A DNA stretch of 64,000 nucleotides from Paenibacillus sp. DCT19 (GTDB lineage: Bacteria; Bacillota; Bacilli; Paenibacillales; Paenibacillaceae). Under the pieces are notes generated by a model, which made no database searches, was not told the origin of the DNA, and saw nothing but the letters and a program-made list of their open reading frames with translations. The translations under genes and the position numbers were made by a program. This document shows, in pieces, positions 50,990 through 60,162 of the stretch; the stretch's first letter is position 1, and each line of letters opens with the position of its first letter. The stretch lies in assembly GCF_003268635.1 (NCBI RefSeq), contig NZ_CP029639.1, forward strand, positions 1,933,501 through 1,997,500, given 5' to 3'.

Positions 50990-51409
50990 GTGAAAGGGAC
51001 GATTGACCAATTGCTGTCCCATCCCTTGGGGATGGTGCTCGGTTTTTTTTCGGTAGCCATTATGGAGCTTCTCATTTTTCTCGCTTGCTTCGAACTGGTT
51101 ACCAAGTACAAGTGCTGGGATGAGATTAAGAAGGGAAATATTGCGGTTGCTATGGCAACAGGCGGCAAAATTTTTGGTATATGTAACGTACTTCGTTTCT
51201 GTATTCAAGCCAAATCTTCAGTCTATGAAGCCATGACGTGGTCATTTCTAGGTTTTATTCTCCTGCTCGTTGCCTACTTCTTGTTTGAATTTTTGACCCC
51301 GGTGTTTTCCATTGATAAGGAGATAGAAGCAGATAACCGGGCGGTTGGACTGATTTCCATGATTATCTCGGTCTCGCTATCCTTTGTTATTGGCGCGAGC
51401 ATCATGTAG
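50990..51409 (+). CDS. DUF350 family membrane protein
   Basis: This 139-residue protein starts at GTG 50990, with AAGGGG 8 bases upstream. It has three to four transmembrane helices and the DUF350 pattern ECWDEIKKGNIAVAMATGGK-like (here YKCWDEIKKGNIAVAMATGG). The frame is open to 50963, but that start has no ribosome site. Unknown function; it lies directly upstream of a 26-residue membrane peptide with which it is probably co-transcribed. Confidence 0.8.
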   Translation: MKGTIDQLLSHPLGMVLGFFSVAIMELLIFLACFELVTKYKCWDEIKKGNIAVAMATGGKIFGICNVLRFCIQAKSSVYEAMTWSFLGFILLLVAYFLFEFLTPVFSIDKEIEADNRAVGLISMIISVSLSFVIGASIM

Positions 51410-51422
51410 GAGGTCTTGCGGC

Positions 51423-51503
51423 ATGAAACTATTAATTCGGATTTTGTTTGCTGCATCCATTGTATTTTTCACCATTGGCGTCATTTATGTTATGAATACT
51501 TGA
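51423..51503 (+). CDS. 26-residue single-helix membrane peptide
   Basis: The ORF begins at ATG 51423 with AGGAGGT 8 bases upstream, an excellent ribosome site, and reads MKLLIRILFAASIVFFTIGV then IYVMNT, a basic start and one transmembrane helix. It lies 14 bases after the DUF350 gene and 32 bases before the zinc-ribbon gene. The close spacing and clear ribosome site support translation, but there is no homology evidence here. Confidence 0.6.
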   Translation: MKLLIRILFAASIVFFTIGVIYVMNT

Positions 51504-51535
51504 TGGTTATATAGAAAGAGAAAGGTTGATTAGAT

Positions 51536-52099
51536 ATGGAAACAACAGTATGCCCTTGGTGTCACACGGAGATTGTATGGGATGAGGAGCTGGGACCTGA
51601 AGAAGAGTGCCCACATTGTCACAATGAACTGAACGGATATCGCACACTTAACATTAACATCGGAGACGAAGAGGAGATTGACAACGAAACAGACGTCTAC
51701 GAGGATGATGAGGTGCACGATCATCAAGGTACGGATATTTCTGATTTGTGGGGCGATGAGGTAGAACTGAAACTACCTGAATTGCGTACACTAACCAAGT
51801 ATGCGGATGAGGGGAATGATCTGATCCAATACGAAGAAGGTGTCGAGAAGCAACTCGATCATCAGGAAGAAGTCCCAGAATGCCCACATTGCCGTGAATT
51901 CATGTTGTTAGCAGGTACTCAACAAGCAGATCAGGCAAACTTTACATCTGTTCCTAATGGTGCTGCGGGAACGGGCGATCTGTTGTCACCTCCGTTCACA
52001 GTGCAGATGTATGTCTGCTCAGGATGTTTCCAGGTTCAATACAGTCTGTCAGAGGATGATCGTCTTCGTCTGATTCAGAATCTGAGTGCGAAGAAATAA
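51536..52099 (+). CDS. conserved hypothetical protein with zinc-ribbon motifs
   Basis: This 187-residue protein has CPWCHTEIVWDEELGPEEEC and PHCHNEL at residues 5-30 (two CxxC pairs, a zinc ribbon), an acidic middle rich in Asp/Glu, and a further CPHCREFM and CSGCFQ pair in the C-terminal half. Each pair could bind zinc with its partner. It is adjacent to DUF350. No function can be assigned. Confidence 0.7.
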   Translation: METTVCPWCHTEIVWDEELGPEEECPHCHNELNGYRTLNINIGDEEEIDNETDVYEDDEVHDHQGTDISDLWGDEVELKLPELRTLTKYADEGNDLIQYEEGVEKQLDHQEEVPECPHCREFMLLAGTQQADQANFTSVPNGAAGTGDLLSPPFTVQMYVCSGCFQVQYSLSEDDRLRLIQNLSAKK

Positions 52100-52233
52100 A
52101 TCATTTACTAAAGCTTGATCAAAATAAAATGATAGCTATGCCAAAGATTCATCATGTTTTCCTAGCGCTTGGGGTACGTTAAACCTGAGACCTACCTGTA
52201 AAGTGCTCACTTCAGGTGGACAAAGGGGAGCAG

Positions 52234-53451
52234 ATGAAGATATCTTTGGGTCGACAATCCATTCTGCTTTTGGGCGTGAATGGATTGTTTGTGTTAGCAG
52301 GTGCTTTGTCGGGAACATTTCTGAATGTGTACTTGTGGAAGAGCAGACCAGACTACGCGATGTTAGGTTGGTTCACGGTCAGTCAGCAACTCGCCATCGG
52401 GCTCACATTTTGGATTGCTGGTAAATGGGTCAAGGAACATAACAAAATGAGTGCGTTGCGACTGGGGACAGCGTTATCAGGGCTTTTTTATATGACAGTT
52501 CTCTGGGTTGGTTCTAACGCTGTATACTGGATTTGGCCTCTAGGCATACTGCTTGGGTGTGCGCTAGGTCTGTTCTGGATTGCATTTAACGTTGTATATT
52601 TTGAAATAACGGATCGCGATAATCGGGATTTATTTAATGGCTGGGTTGGCTTGTTAGGATCGATGACAGGTATTATCGGGCCATGGTTCTCTGGTCTAGT
52701 TATTTCCCGAATGACAGATAATACGGGATATCGCCTTATTTTTACGGTGTCTCTGGTCATTTATGTGATAGCAGTTGTGTTCAGTTTCTTTCTGAAGAAA
52801 AGAAAGGTGAGCGGTACATACCGCTGGTCTGAGCCTTGGCTACAGCTGTCCAAACCACATAGTCCATGGAGACCACTCGCCTTAGGTCTGTTTGCTCAGG
52901 GAGTACGCGAGGGCGTATTCGCATTCTTGATCGCTCTGCTGGTCTATGTGGCTACTGCTCAGGAGTACAAATTAGGGCAGTTTTCGCTCATTACTTCAGC
53001 CGTGGCACTTGTAAGTTATTGGGCAGCTGGCAAATGGTTTAAGCCACAGTATAGAGCAAAGGGGATGCTCATTGGAGCCGTACTGCTACTGGTCGTGCTC
53101 ATGCCGCTTCTCTGGAAAGTGACCTACGGTACCCTGTTAATCATGGGAATCGGAAGTGCACTTGCGATGCCCTTGTACATTTTGCCGATGATCTCAGCGG
53201 GTTTTGATATGATGGGTACGAGTGGCGAAAATGTCGAGAAAAGGGTAGAACTTGTCGTATTAAGAGAACTTTCCCTAATGATTGGGCGGCTGTTTGGATT
53301 AGGGGTCTTTATTCTAACGGTCATGAATGAGCCTTCACTGCGAACGCTAACCTGGTTAATTATTGTCCTAGGAGCCTTTCCGCTGATTGGCTGGATCTTT
53401 ATGCGCAAGATGTTGACACACACGGAAGGACAAGGTACGGCATCGTCATAA
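52234..53451 (+). CDS. MFS-type transporter
   Basis: This 405-residue protein has about 12 hydrophobic helices in two groups, with a cytoplasmic loop near residue 200 (FFLKKRKVSG). Its start at ATG 52234 follows AAAGGGGAGC. It begins MKISLGRQSILLLGVNGLFV. Substrate unknown. Confidence 0.8.
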   Translation: MKISLGRQSILLLGVNGLFVLAGALSGTFLNVYLWKSRPDYAMLGWFTVSQQLAIGLTFWIAGKWVKEHNKMSALRLGTALSGLFYMTVLWVGSNAVYWIWPLGILLGCALGLFWIAFNVVYFEITDRDNRDLFNGWVGLLGSMTGIIGPWFSGLVISRMTDNTGYRLIFTVSLVIYVIAVVFSFFLKKRKVSGTYRWSEPWLQLSKPHSPWRPLALGLFAQGVREGVFAFLIALLVYVATAQEYKLGQFSLITSAVALVSYWAAGKWFKPQYRAKGMLIGAVLLLVVLMPLLWKVTYGTLLIMGIGSALAMPLYILPMISAGFDMMGTSGENVEKRVELVVLRELSLMIGRLFGLGVFILTVMNEPSLRTLTWLIIVLGAFPLIGWIFMRKMLTHTEGQGTASS

Positions 53452-53537
53452 TGCTCAGACCAGGGTTGGGTCTTACACACATTGCTTATTCACTAGGTGG
53501 AGCTTCCTGTATGCAAGTGCTGCCTGCTATATGTATT

Positions 53538-53586
53538 AAAAAAGGTACGTTCAAGGATGTAACTCCTGTGAATGTACCTTTTTTTG
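53538..53586. terminator. bidirectional intrinsic terminator
   Basis: AAAAAAGGTAC-TTCA-GG pairs with CC-TGAA-GTACCTTTTTTT between the MFS gene (+) and the FAD oxidoreductase (-), with A and T runs on both sides. Confidence 0.8.
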
Positions 53587-53667
53587 TACCTGTTTTGAAT
53601 TTAACTGCTTCAATTGCTGTTATGTCCAGACTTTAGTTACATCCCTATACTTGTTCGCTTACCCTTT

Positions 53668-54891
53668 TTATACCGGAGAAGGCTTGCTGGTTCTTGTAAG
53701 TGAAAATAGATCCAGGTCGGCGTGCTTTGTACCTGTAGCAATGAGCTCCGTAATCAACCTTGCACCAATCATGCTGTACACAGTACCGTTGCCTCCATAC
53801 CCTTCTACAAAGTATGAATGTGGGTAATCCGGATGAGAGCCAATGAAAGGGAGGCCATCATGCGTACTACCGAAGACCGCTTCCCAGGCATAATCCACCT
53901 CAAGGTCGGATAAAGGGAAATATTCAGCAATCCGTTGCAGTAAAATGTCACCCTTGTGAGCCGCCTTGATCTGACGTTGATCCTCACGTGGGCGATCTTC
54001 ATCAAGTCCACCTGCAACAATTCGTCCATCCGGTGTAGTTCGCATGTACAGATAAGGTCTGGCAGTTTCCCATATCATGCATTGCTCATACCAGCTACTG
54101 AGATCCTTCAGTGGTTTGGTGGCAATGGCGTAAGTGCTCTTCAGATATGCTCCGCGGTCATTCTTGATCTCTTGAGTTTCATATCCTGTTGAAAAAATAA
54201 CATGTTTAGCTCGAATTGTTCCCTGTGGTGTATAACACACCACCCCATCTTCATTGTAGTCGCAATGCGTCATGGCGGTGTGATTGAAGACTTTGGCTCC
54301 CTGACGGGAGGCCGAGTCGATGAGAGAGTGAACCAAGCGATACGGATTGACCTCCGCATCACCGCTCGTATACAATGCCGCTCTTTTATTAAAAGGGAAC
54401 ATGGAACGAATCTTGTCTTCATTCCAGAGTTCCACATCGAATCCATAATGTTTCAGATTGCGATATTCCGCTTCAAGCATGACCACATCATCCTCACCAC
54501 TTGCGCAATATAGGCTTGTGCGAGGCACAAACCAAGGATCGATATCTAGCTTATGAGCAATGTCGGCTAGATGCTGCATTGCCTCTCGGCACAACTCGTA
54601 AAATCTTACTCCTGTCTGTTCTCCAAATGTCTCGATACAGGAGGTTAGTGTCTTATCATTCGTATATTGGAGTAAGCCTGTGTTCGCCATACTACTGCCA
54701 TGCCCGATCTCTCTCTTGTCAATGAGGATGGTTTGAATGCCACGTTCGGTTAGAAGTTTGGCAGATAATGCTCCAGCCATTCCACCGCCAATAATCAGGC
54801 AATCACATGTCAGATTCTCCTCCAGGACAGGATAATTGCGTTGCGGTTGGAACGTGGTTGGCCAGTACGTTGTTCCGTTAATTAGTTCCAC
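53668..54891 (-). CDS. FAD-dependent oxidoreductase, DAO family
   Basis: From GTG 54891 it has 407 residues. The dinucleotide-binding motif CLIIGGGMAGALSAKLLTER is near residue 30, and the C-terminal YFVEGYGGNGTVYSMIGARL fits the FAD pyrophosphate/ribose region of D-amino-acid-oxidase-type flavoproteins. Substrate is not evident. The start is chosen because a GAGGTGG site lies 7 bases before GTG 54891; the frame is open to 54984 without a ribosome site. Divergent from the spore coat genes. Confidence 0.8.
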   Translation of the reverse strand: MELINGTTYWPTTFQPQRNYPVLEENLTCDCLIIGGGMAGALSAKLLTERGIQTILIDKREIGHGSSMANTGLLQYTNDKTLTSCIETFGEQTGVRFYELCREAMQHLADIAHKLDIDPWFVPRTSLYCASGEDDVVMLEAEYRNLKHYGFDVELWNEDKIRSMFPFNKRAALYTSGDAEVNPYRLVHSLIDSASRQGAKVFNHTAMTHCDYNEDGVVCYTPQGTIRAKHVIFSTGYETQEIKNDRGAYLKSTYAIATKPLKDLSSWYEQCMIWETARPYLYMRTTPDGRIVAGGLDEDRPREDQRQIKAAHKGDILLQRIAEYFPLSDLEVDYAWEAVFGSTHDGLPFIGSHPDYPHSYFVEGYGGNGTVYSMIGARLITELIATGTKHADLDLFSLTRTSKPSPV

Positions 54892-54986
54892 AATAGACCA
54901 CCTCGGTTCATTTGATGAAGTATACTTTTTCAGGACAAGGTAACAATAAACTCGCATAAACTTTAGGTTAAGGAGGTCAGACATCT

Positions 54987-55220
54987 ATGCAATATTCACA
55001 AATGCAAGCACTGAGCCCGAAGGAACTGAGTTATATTGCGGATTCAATTTCCAATGAAGAAATGCTGATTAAACAGTGTGCTGCTACAGCTTCCATCTCA
55101 CACCAACCACAGATTAGGCAGGCATTGAACCAATATGTTCACGCCCATGAACAACATCTGAACACGCTGATCCAGGCACTGCATCAACATCAATCCCTTG
55201 CACCTTCCCAGTCGCAATAA
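54987..55220 (+). CDS. small spore-coat-like protein (CotF-related)
   Basis: This 77-residue protein is helical, with MQYSQMQALSPKELSYIADS and a His/Gln-rich tail. It precedes a CotF-type gene by 46 bases and has GGAGGT before its ATG. The composition and context suggest a spore coat protein, but alone it has no diagnostic motif. Confidence 0.65.
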   Translation: MQYSQMQALSPKELSYIADSISNEEMLIKQCAATASISHQPQIRQALNQYVHAHEQHLNTLIQALHQHQSLAPSQSQ

Positions 55221-55266
55221 ACCTCAAACCGTTAGCAAGTGATTTTAATGCTTAGGAGGAAAATAC

Positions 55267-55662
55267 GTGTACACACAATCTTTGTCATCCAGTGGGAATT
55301 TTATGCAAGAACAAGACTTATTGAAGTCGATTCTTGCAGATTTGAGACGAACTTCACGGGAATATACGACAGCAACTACGGAAGCTTCCTGTCCTACGAT
55401 TCGTAGAATGTTCAATGATCTGACGAATGATACTTTGCGTTTACAGGGTGAATTGTTCAATTTGATGCAACAAAACAACATGTATTCTGTATCGTCCAAA
55501 GCGCTTCGTACAGATGTAGACAAGCAGCTTCAGTCAGCACAGCAGACACAGCAGAAATGTCAGCAATTCATTCAGGAAAAGAATACGCAAAGCAGTCCAT
55601 ACACTCAGGCACCCAATGTACCCCAACATCAGCCTAGTTACGGTAATCCTTATTACATGTAA
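55267..55662 (+). CDS. CotF-family spore coat protein
   Basis: This 131-residue protein has the CotF pattern: an N-terminal four-helix-like segment EQDLLKSILADLRRTSREYT with TTEASCPTIRRMFNDLTND, then a Gln/Asn/Pro/Tyr-rich tail. The start is GTG 55267 after AGGAGGA. The pair is presumably transcribed late in the mother cell. Confidence 0.78.
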   Translation: MYTQSLSSSGNFMQEQDLLKSILADLRRTSREYTTATTEASCPTIRRMFNDLTNDTLRLQGELFNLMQQNNMYSVSSKALRTDVDKQLQSAQQTQQKCQQFIQEKNTQSSPYTQAPNVPQHQPSYGNPYYM

Positions 55663-55710
55663 CCTCCGTAAAAGGGGTTTGAAGCACAAGCTTGTTTAGC
55701 AGACCATACC

Positions 55711-55743
55711 ACCGCTTGCCTGAATTCAAGGCAGGCGGTTTTT
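55711..55743 (+). terminator. intrinsic terminator of the coat genes
   Basis: ACCGC-TGCCT pairs with AGGCA-GCGGT around a 7-base loop and is followed by TTTTT. Confidence 0.8.
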
Positions 55744-55847
55744 GTCTTTGCATCAACGTTAAATTCATGTAATATAAGTATTAATTCATTGAAGAGATAG
55801 CTCGAATACGTACGTTACGGAACTCGGATGACGCTGGAGGGAAACAC

Positions 55848-56348
55848 ATGAAGGATTTGAACGACCTGCAATTGAAAGTTCTGAATCTGTTGAAGGAAGA
55901 CGCGAGAAGGACTCCCGCGCTGCTATCTACGCTGCTCGGAGAGTCGGAAGATAAGATTAAGAATGTCGTCGCACAGCTGGAGCAAGAGCATGTCATCGTT
56001 AAATACGCAACGGTTGTAAACTGGAGCAAAATTGATGACGAGAAAGTCACAGCACTGATCGAAGTTCAGATTACGCCAGAGCGTGGTCGGGGATTCGAAG
56101 GTATTGCTGAACGAATCTACTTGTATCCTCAAGTAAAATCGGTTTATCTCATGTCGGGAGCATATGATTTGCTCGTTGAAGTTGAAGGTGGCAACCTTCG
56201 TGAAGTTGCTAATTTTGTATCCGAGAAACTGTCTCCAATAGATTCAGTGCTCTCCACCAAAACGAATTTTATTCTCAAAAAATATAAGCAGGACGGGATT
56301 ATTTTTGAAGACCATCAGGAAGACAACCGTCTCATGATCTCGCCGTAA
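55848..56348 (+). CDS. Lrp/AsnC-family transcriptional regulator
   Basis: This 166-residue protein has an N-terminal winged helix (LNDLQLKVLNLLKEDARRTP, then LGESEDKIKNVVAQLEQEHV) and a C-terminal RAM/effector domain (VTALIEVQITPERGRGFEGI). The effector is probably an amino acid. It is 13 bases upstream of an aminotransferase, resembling the B. subtilis yugG-yugH arrangement, so it may regulate that gene. Confidence 0.88.
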   Translation: MKDLNDLQLKVLNLLKEDARRTPALLSTLLGESEDKIKNVVAQLEQEHVIVKYATVVNWSKIDDEKVTALIEVQITPERGRGFEGIAERIYLYPQVKSVYLMSGAYDLLVEVEGGNLREVANFVSEKLSPIDSVLSTKTNFILKKYKQDGIIFEDHQEDNRLMISP

Positions 56349-56361
56349 AGGAAGATGTGTC

Positions 56362-57570
56362 ATGATAGTGAATGAACAGACAACAGGGAACAACAAGAAA
56401 ATGACTTCGTATCTGGCACCTTTGGTACAGCAGATACCGCCATCCGGAATTCGTAAGTTTTTTGATCTGGTTGGTGATAACAAAGACATCATTACACTTG
56501 GTGTCGGGGAACCGGACTTTGTTACGCCATGGCACATGAGGGAAGCTTGTGTGTATTCATTGGAAAGAGGTATGACTAGTTATACATCCAATGCCGGTAT
56601 GCCGAAGCTGAGAGAAGCGATCAGCGATTATTTGCATACCCAATTCGATACGAAATATGATCCAAAGGACGAAATTATTGTAACGGTTGGCGGCAGTGAA
56701 GCGATTGACCTCGCATTGCGGGCCTTGATCGTACCTGGAGATGAAATTCTGATTCCAGAGCCGTCGTATGTAGCATATTCCCCAATCGCTTCAATCGGTG
56801 GTGGTGTGCCTGTTGGTGTGGAAACCTACGCCAAAGATCAATTCAAAGTGACAGCAGAGGCACTCGAGGCAAGCATTACGCCTAAATCCAAAGTTGTGAT
56901 TCTATGTTATCCAAGCAATCCAACCGGAGCGATTATGACGTATGAAGAATGGCTTCCGATTGCTGAAGTGATCAAGAAGCATGATCTTATTGTTATTGCT
57001 GATGAGATCTATGCTGAGTTAACGTATACACAAAAACACGTTAGCTTCGCTTCAATCCCTGATATGAAGGAACGTACAATTCTAGTCAGTGGATTCTCCA
57101 AAGCATTTGCAATGACCGGCTGGCGAATTGGATACATGTGTGGGCATCCTGAACTTATTGCAGCAATGCTCAAAATCCATCAGTATACGGTTATGTGTGC
57201 TCCAGCGATGGGGCAAGTTGCTGCACTGGAGGCCTTAACGAACGGATTAGGTGAGAAGGACAGAATGGTGGAGTCCTATAATCAGCGCAGAAGACTGATC
57301 GTGCAAGGCTTCCGTGATATCGGCTTAGACTGTCATGAACCTCAGGGGGCATTTTATGCTTTCCCAAGTATTCAAAAGACAGGCCTGACTTCCGATGTCT
57401 TCGCAGAGCGACTGCTTACGGAAAATAAGGTTGCTGCTGTGCCTGGGAATGTGTTTGGGCCACAAGGTGAAGGTTTCCTTCGTTGTTCTTATGCAACTTC
57501 AGTGACCCAATTGAATGAAGCTTTGGAACGAATCGGAAATTTTGTTTACAAGATACAAAAAGAGGGTTAA
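56362..57570 (+). CDS. PLP-dependent class I/II aminotransferase
   Basis: This 402-residue fold-type I aminotransferase has GVGEPDFVTPWHM, GMTSYTSNAGMPKLREAI, the cofactor Asp/Tyr segment VIADEIYAEL, and the PLP-binding Lys in VSGFSKAFAMTGWRIGYM. It resembles the alanine aminotransferase AlaT (YugH) and related PatA-type enzymes. The ATG at 56362 has a modest ribosome site. Paired with an Lrp-type regulator. Confidence 0.88.
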   Translation: MIVNEQTTGNNKKMTSYLAPLVQQIPPSGIRKFFDLVGDNKDIITLGVGEPDFVTPWHMREACVYSLERGMTSYTSNAGMPKLREAISDYLHTQFDTKYDPKDEIIVTVGGSEAIDLALRALIVPGDEILIPEPSYVAYSPIASIGGGVPVGVETYAKDQFKVTAEALEASITPKSKVVILCYPSNPTGAIMTYEEWLPIAEVIKKHDLIVIADEIYAELTYTQKHVSFASIPDMKERTILVSGFSKAFAMTGWRIGYMCGHPELIAAMLKIHQYTVMCAPAMGQVAALEALTNGLGEKDRMVESYNQRRRLIVQGFRDIGLDCHEPQGAFYAFPSIQKTGLTSDVFAERLLTENKVAAVPGNVFGPQGEGFLRCSYATSVTQLNEALERIGNFVYKIQKEG

Positions 57571-57738
57571 TAAGTAAGAGGTTCTTTTGTATGGTTAGAA
57601 AAGGATACACGAATGATACAATTTGTTATATTAGAAAAAATGACTTTCTTTTACAAATTATTGTGATATAATTTCAATTTGAAATAACTTTTTCTAACAT
57701 TTAACATTCGGAAAAACATTTTCCAAGGAGGGGTTAGC

Positions 57739-58005
57739 TTGTTTTGTGTTGAATATGATTTACCGACGAATCGTGGGCAATATTTGGCTGAAGGCGATCA
57801 TGGCGACCGATGGTCGGTGAAACCGGATCACGCATCATTGCATGACATTTCCTTGGAAGATGAAATTCATCTGCTGCGTCTGAAGATGGAGCAGATCTTC
57901 CTTGAAGAAAAATCATTCACTTCTGACATCGTTATCGAGATCAGCAGTTTGCTGGATCTGAAGATTAACGAATACATGAGAGCTAATCCGATCAAAGGCA
58001 AGTAA
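57739..58005 (+). CDS. Spo0E-like aspartyl-phosphate phosphatase
   Basis: This 88-residue protein has the Spo0E-family helical pair: DEIHLLRLKMEQIFLEEKSF followed by DIVIEISSLLDLKINEYMRA, in which S-x-x-L-D is the catalytic-site signature. Such proteins dephosphorylate Spo0A and can restrain sporulation. The ~35 residues before the pair are an unusual N-terminal extension. TTG 57739 is the start suggested by CAAGGAGGGG 6 bases before it. Confidence 0.78.
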   Translation: MFCVEYDLPTNRGQYLAEGDHGDRWSVKPDHASLHDISLEDEIHLLRLKMEQIFLEEKSFTSDIVIEISSLLDLKINEYMRANPIKGK

Positions 58006-58079
58006 TGCCTTGCCCGATGTATGTGATATAGGTTGCTGTGATTGTAGGCTATCGAAACGTTACGTATATTGGCTATAGG

Positions 58080-58104
58080 GAGACCCTGAGGGGTCTCTTT
58101 TTTT
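58080..58104 (+). terminator. intrinsic terminator after the Spo0E-like gene
   Basis: GAGACCC pairs with GGGTCTC around TGAG and is followed by a T run. Confidence 0.8.
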
Positions 58105-58202
58105 GTGGAATGAGTCGAATCATCGCCTAAGAAGGCGTGCTTGTTTTTTTGCGTGGAACAATTGTGATATATTGGACATAGGAGACAAAAGGGGGAGCTG
58201 GA

Positions 58203-58754
58203 ATGAAAAGAGTTTGGGGTCTTATCGCAATCATCTCCATAATTTTGGTGCTTACTGGTTGTGGAGGAAAGAGTGGATTCACGATTTTTATAATTGATAA
58301 CCAGGGTGATCCGTCCGTTATTTCAGAACAATTGCAGGCGAATTTGCAACAAAAACTAGGTGAAGAGCCTAAAGTGGAAGTTGTCACCAGTGCGATGTAT
58401 GATGTACAGAAAATACTGGTTGAGTATGCCGCAGGTGGACATGATATTTTTATACTGCCTGAAGCAGACATGAAACAATATGGCAACAATGGTTCAAACG
58501 TATCTTTGGATGATACATTCGATCAAGAGAAATACGCACGCGGTGTGTTTGAAGGTGGAGTATTTGTCGAGGATGGCACAGGAGATGATGGATCTGATAT
58601 CAAAAAAGAAACACATCTCTATGGAATTCCGCTTGAAGATATGAAGATGTTCCAAGAAGTGCAGTATGCTGCGAAGAATTTATTTGCTACCATTCCAGTA
58701 TCGGCTTCCAATATTGAAGAAGCGAAGAAAGTCTTGAAGGCATTAACAGAGTAA
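58203..58754 (+). CDS. hypothetical lipoprotein
   Basis: This 183-residue protein has a signal peptide with lipobox VLTGC near residue 20. The rest, KSGFTIFIIDNQGDPSVISE ... GGHDIFILPEADMKQYG, is a soluble domain without a family I recognise. It looks like a binding-protein half. It is 37 bases upstream of the CobU-like gene. ATG 58203 follows GGGGGAG. Confidence 0.7.
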   Translation: MKRVWGLIAIISIILVLTGCGGKSGFTIFIIDNQGDPSVISEQLQANLQQKLGEEPKVEVVTSAMYDVQKILVEYAAGGHDIFILPEADMKQYGNNGSNVSLDDTFDQEKYARGVFEGGVFVEDGTGDDGSDIKKETHLYGIPLEDMKMFQEVQYAAKNLFATIPVSASNIEEAKKVLKALTE

Positions 58755-58791
58755 TAGGTGTACAACCTAGCTACAGAAGGAGGGGAGCGGA

Positions 58792-59325
58792 TTGTTGATT
58801 ACGGTCACTGGGGGTATAGGTAGTGGTAAAACGAAGTTTGCCCTTAGTTATGCGGCGGGGATCAGCCGGGAAGGCATCTATTTATCCACTGGCGATCATG
58901 AAGCGATCATTCCGGAATTTCCATCCGCTCACTATCGGGTCATTGAAGCTGGGAATGGTCAACATCTGACAGAGGTTATTCATCAGATTAATCGAGAATC
59001 GAATCTATTTCTGGCAGATCGTCGGATTGTAATTGTGGATAGTTTAACCTCGTGGATGGTTGCTGGTTTTAGGGCGTATAAGGATTTGGATGAACAGCGG
59101 GGAGAAACGCAGCGGTTGCTGGATGCGATGTTATCTTACCAGGGAAAGATGCTTGTTATCACTAACGAAATGCATGGTTCACTGAACCCGACAGAAGAGG
59201 AGCGTATCTTTGCTGCAAGGATGGCTTCTGTAAACCGGGCACTTCAGGCGCACTCTGAACAGGTCTATATGCTCGTATCAGGCTTAGCGATGGAGCTTAA
59301 GGGGCGTTCAGTACGCTATGAATAA
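58792..59325 (+). CDS. degenerate CobU-like NTPase
   Basis: This 177-residue protein has TVTGGIGSGKTKFALSYAAG, a P-loop like that of CobU (adenosylcobinamide kinase/guanylyltransferase), and the order of later blocks also matches: IVIVDSLTSWMV, MLVITNEMHGSLNP and SEQVYMLVSGLAMELKG. But the usual E-x-G-x-G-x-V-P motif reads EMHGSLNP and the guanylylated-His region is not recognisable, so it may not act in cobamide synthesis. TTG 58792 (or 58795) follows AGGAGGGG. Terminator follows. Confidence 0.7.
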   Translation: MLITVTGGIGSGKTKFALSYAAGISREGIYLSTGDHEAIIPEFPSAHYRVIEAGNGQHLTEVIHQINRESNLFLADRRIVIVDSLTSWMVAGFRAYKDLDEQRGETQRLLDAMLSYQGKMLVITNEMHGSLNPTEEERIFAARMASVNRALQAHSEQVYMLVSGLAMELKGRSVRYE

Positions 59326-59378
59326 GTCGTCTTATATCATACGATTCATGGCAAAATGCTACATAATGGAGTTTAATA

Positions 59379-59419
59379 AAGAAAGACGTGCGGTCTATAG
59401 GAGACGGCACGTCTTTCTT
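59379..59419. terminator. bidirectional intrinsic terminator
   Basis: AAGAAAGACGTGC pairs with GCACGTCTTTCTT around a 15-base loop, between the CobU-like gene (+) and DedA (-). Confidence 0.8.
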
Positions 59420-59547
59420 CGTAGGGCACGAGTGAGTGACTGAGGAAATGATTTGGTTAGACTCTTCCCTTTATGTAACGCGAATTTACATTAGGGTGTA
59501 TCTTAAGTCAAATTCGAATAAGAGCTGGCGGAATTCTAAAACATAGT

Positions 59548-60162
59548 CTAGTTCCGAGATTTACTTCGTTTGATCCACCAAATGACGAAGCCTACAATAA
59601 GGACAGCGAGAATGATGTAAATCACAAGGGAGTACACATCCATAAAACTCAGAATACTTTCCCATGAGGCTCCAAGTGCGGCTCCAACAGAGACGAGAAT
59701 AATATTCCATATCAATGTACCGATTGTGGTAAAAAGCACGAATAATCCAAACTTCATATTGGACATACCCGCAGGGATGGAGATCAGGCTACGAACAAGA
59801 GGAATCATACGGCAGAACAAGACAGTCCACATTCCGTACTTATCGAACCATGCATCTACACGATGAATATCCTCTTTTTTGATACGTAAAATATGCCCCC
59901 AGCGGTCTACAATTTTCTCCAATCGATTCACATCAATCAGCAGCCCAATGGCATATAAAATGATAGCTCCAAGCACAGACCCGATCGTAGCAGCAATAAT
60001 AACGCCAGGCAGTGTGAGGCTAGTATAGGTGGTCATGAATCCGCCGAAGGGCAAAATAATCTCAGAAGGAATGGGCGGAAATACATTCTCCAGGGCAATG
60101 ATCAGTGCGATGCCTATATATCCGTAGTGCTCCATGAAATCGGTTATCCAGTTCTGCATCAT
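59548..60162 (-). CDS. DedA-family membrane protein
   Basis: This 204-residue protein has the SNARE-associated/VTT pattern: ENVFPPIPSEIILPFGGFMT near residue 26, FDKYGMWTVLFCRMIPLVRS (with F-x-R-x-x-P-x-x-R) near residue 110, and five or so helices. DedA proteins are lipid-carrier or phospholipid flippase-like; some relatives recycle undecaprenyl phosphate. Substrate here is unknown. It is divergent from the PduO gene. Confidence 0.85.
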   Translation of the reverse strand: MMQNWITDFMEHYGYIGIALIIALENVFPPIPSEIILPFGGFMTTYTSLTLPGVIIAATIGSVLGAIILYAIGLLIDVNRLEKIVDRWGHILRIKKEDIHRVDAWFDKYGMWTVLFCRMIPLVRSLISIPAGMSNMKFGLFVLFTTIGTLIWNIILVSVGAALGASWESILSFMDVYSLVIYIILAVLIVGFVIWWIKRSKSRN

